From positions 1 to 7,053 of the forward strand of contig CAZHJW010000121.1 of assembly GCA_964533265.1 (NCBI GenBank): a stretch of DNA of 7,053 bases, in the 5' to 3' direction. Shown here one piece after another: positions 5,445-7,053 of the stretch. The position numbers were made by a program, and so were the translations under genes. Below the pieces are notes generated by a model, which worked only from the letters and a program-made list of their open reading frames with translations, did not search any database and had not been told where the DNA came from. Origin of the DNA: UBA1100 sp964533265 (GTDB lineage Bacteria; Verrucomicrobiota; Verrucomicrobiia; Limisphaerales; UBA1100). The first letter of the stretch is position 1. Each line of letters begins with the position of its first letter.

Positions 5445-7053
5445 TTTTGTTTTTTGAAAACCTTGTGTTTGCGGTCGCCGCCGCTGATGAGGTAGGCGAG
5501 GAGATCCATCACCTCGTCTTCGCGCATGAGGTTGAGCAGGCCGGGGGGCATCGGTGACACTTTCGAGGGCTCAATGCTCGCCACTTGAGGGCGTTGCACG
5601 TTGACGCGTTGGTTAGGGTCGAACATGTCCGTGTTCACCGTTACGCGGTCGCCGCTCATGTTCACCACCACGCCTGTGAGCATTTCGCCATTTTTCATTT
5701 TCACGATCACAGGAACGAACTGTTCATTAATTTCACGGCTGGGATTGATGATTTGATCGAGTAAATCATGCGCCGAATAGCGCCCTCCGGAACCGGTAAG
5801 GTCCGGCCCCGTCATGCCGCCTTCGTTAGCGAACCGGTGGCAGGCAAAGCAGCCGCCTGCCGCGAACATCTTCCGTCCGCGCTCAAAATCGCGCCCTTTC
5901 AGCTTCGTCTTGGACGCCTTGCTCAGCTCCTCCAGTTTCCATTCCCTCACGAAATTGCGCCCGATCATCGCCTGCGCCATCACCTCGAAGGGCGATTTTT
6001 GCACCGGCTTTTTCGCCAGCAATTCCTTCAATTGCACCCGGCTTTGGGCGTCGAGACTCGCCTCAGCATCGCGTCGGATGAACTCGATGAACTTGCTGAA
6101 GCTCGCGCCGCCGCGATAGTTCGCCGCCTTGAGGAACCACTCGAAATACGCCGTGCGCAGCTTCGGCGTCCAGCCCGCCTTCAGCATTCGCAGCGAGCGA
6201 GCGTACTCGATCTGCTCCTCCTGCGTTGCTGCTTCCTGCAACAGCTTAATTCCCTTAGCCGCAGTGTTTGGCGCTTGCAGGCAGGCGAGTGTTTCGCACA
6301 GGAGCCAATTCTGCTCGAAGTTGGACGCGGGAAAATGCGGATCGAGATGCTTCACGATGCGACCCTTCACACCCGCCTTGGGCTCGCCCAAGCGAATGAG
6401 CGCGATCTGGTACGCGCGCACGAGTGTGAGCTTGCCCGCATGCGTGAGCTTGGCCCAATCCAATTGCCCGAGTGATTTGAAAATGGAAGCTCGCATCGCG
6501 GCATCCATCGGCGGTGCCGCTTTTTCCGCGGTCGCATTTTTGGGATCACTGCCCACCACTTTGCACAACGCCAGCAATACCACCACGCGCTTGTTCGGAT
6601 CCTTCTCGGTCAACGCGCGCTCCTGCCATTGCTCCACCGGCTGATGCATCACCGCCGTCATGGCCGCCCAGCTGATGAATCGATCGCTCGCATCCAAATG
6701 CGGCCATGATTGGCTCACCGCGTCCTTGTGCTGTGCGCCATGGAAACTTTCCAGCTTATGCCTCAAGTCACGATCCTTGCTGGCAGTGCGCTTCACTGCC
6801 TGCTTTGTAGATTCCTTACCCGTATAGGTCACACGATAAATGCCTGACTGCACCCGGCGACCGCCGATGGTGAAGTACATGGCGCCATCTTCCGGGCGAA
6901 TGATCACGTCTGTCACCGGCAACGGGCTGCCAGTGATGAACGTCTCCTTCGTGCCCTTGTAGCTGGAGCCGTGTGGCTTGAGGTGCACGGCATGAATTTT
7001 GCCCCAGCTCCAGTCGAGAATGAAAAAGGCGTTCTGATATTTGGCCGGAAACT
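5441..7053 (-). CDS. PVC-type c-type heme protein, dehydrogenase-like (5' end outside window)
   Basis: The C-terminal 536 residues of a larger protein. The frame stays open to the window edge (FPAKYQNAFFILDWSWGKIH precedes the first possible GTG start at 6988), so the gene is cut off there, not started there. Order in the visible part: the end of a beta-propeller-like region (DWSWG, PLPVTDVIIRPEDGAMYF, GGRR), as in Pirellula/Verrucomicrobium putative membrane-bound dehydrogenases related to sorbosone dehydrogenases; a helical HEAT-like region rich in Leu and Ala (about 90-350 of the fragment); and a C-terminal cytochrome c domain with CFACH (5837-5851), GPDLTGSGGRYS, INPSREIN and an SPMPPGL whose Met is a likely distal heme ligand. 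It is expected in the periplasm or cell envelope, passing electrons from an unknown substrate. It is the first visible gene of the operon; its stop overlaps the binding-protein start by ATGA, which ties it to sugar import. Confidence 0.9.
   Translation of the reverse strand, partial: FPAKYQNAFFILDWSWGKIHAVHLKPHGSSYKGTKETFITGSPLPVTDVIIRPEDGAMYFTIGGRRVQSGIYRVTYTGKESTKQAVKRTASKDRDLRHKLESFHGAQHKDAVSQSWPHLDASDRFISWAAMTAVMHQPVEQWQERALTEKDPNKRVVVLLALCKVVGSDPKNATAEKAAPPMDAAMRASIFKSLGQLDWAKLTHAGKLTLVRAYQIALIRLGEPKAGVKGRIVKHLDPHFPASNFEQNWLLCETLACLQAPNTAAKGIKLLQEAATQEEQIEYARSLRMLKAGWTPKLRTAYFEWFLKAANYRGGASFSKFIEFIRRDAEASLDAQSRVQLKELLAKKPVQKSPFEVMAQAMIGRNFVREWKLEELSKASKTKLKGRDFERGRKMFAAGGCFACHRFANEGGMTGPDLTGSGGRYSAHDLLDQIINPSREINEQFVPVIVKMKNGEMLTGVVVNMSGDRVTVNTDMFDPNQRVNVQRPQVASIEPSKVSPMPPGLLNLMREDEVMDLLAYLISGGDRKHKVFKKQK
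5837..5851 (-). other. CxxCH heme c attachment motif
   Basis: On the minus strand these 15 bases encode Cys-Phe-Ala-Cys-His, the covalent heme c site. It is preceded by GRKMFAAGG and followed by a GPDLTG loop, the usual setting of a class I cytochrome c fold. It is the only CxxCH in the visible part of the protein. Confidence 0.95.

Noticed and set aside
5436..5460. Programmed frameshift fusing the heme protein to the binding protein at the A-rich junction
   Set aside because: The run of A residues is suggestive, but in the heme-protein frame the codons are AAA AAA CAA AAA, which do not form an X XXY YYZ slippery heptamer. The binding protein also has its own ATG and a secretion signal, which a fusion would bury.
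6986..6988. GTG at 6988 as the true start of the heme protein
   Set aside because: The frame continues upstream to the window edge with family-like sequence (DWSWGKIH), so the gene begins outside the window.
1..7053. CRISPR arrays, tRNA or rRNA genes, insertion sequences, phage genes
   Set aside because: No spaced direct repeats, RNA-gene motifs, transposase motifs or terminal inverted repeats with target duplications were seen on reading both strands.

Overview
The window looks like chromosomal DNA from a PVC-group bacterium (Verrucomicrobiota or Planctomycetota). The best clue is the partial gene at the right edge. It combines a beta-propeller-like sugar-dehydrogenase end, a helical repeat region and a C-terminal CxxCH heme domain, an architecture characteristic of Pirellula/Verrucomicrobium-type proteins. 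The GC-rich codon use, weak Shine-Dalgarno sites and a lipoprotein-type sugar-binding protein in a diderm-like setting fit, but they do not fix the species.

Layout, left to right. Positions 1-141 hold no convincing gene, only an inverted repeat and a weak terminator-like hairpin. Positions 142-582 (minus) encode a small Trp-rich protein with two membrane segments, not recognised. Positions 583-747 are a divergent intergenic region. Positions 748-1602 (plus) encode a shikimate dehydrogenase family oxidoreductase that keeps the catalytic Lys and Asp but lacks the SxS substrate motif. Positions 1599-7053 (minus) are one tightly packed four-gene operon. In transcription order it encodes the c-type heme protein (5' end outside the window), a lipoprotein periplasmic binding protein, a two-domain RbsA-type ATPase and an RbsC-type permease. 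Its junctions are ATGA overlap, TAG-C-ATG and ATGA overlap, so translation is probably coupled throughout.

The operon reads as a periplasmic oxidation-plus-import unit. The heme protein may oxidise a sugar or polyol, or pass on its electrons. The binding protein captures a sugar-like ligand, and the ATPase and permease bring it in. The ligand is unlikely to be plain ribose, because several ribose-contact positions of the E. coli RbsB type are changed. The most unusual feature is the permease: between its first and second membrane segments it carries an extra domain of about 125 residues, predicted periplasmic, with an alternating alpha/beta pattern resembling part of a type 1 periplasmic-binding-protein lobe. 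The convergent dehydrogenase gene shares a TTAA with the permease gene, so both stop codons overlap.
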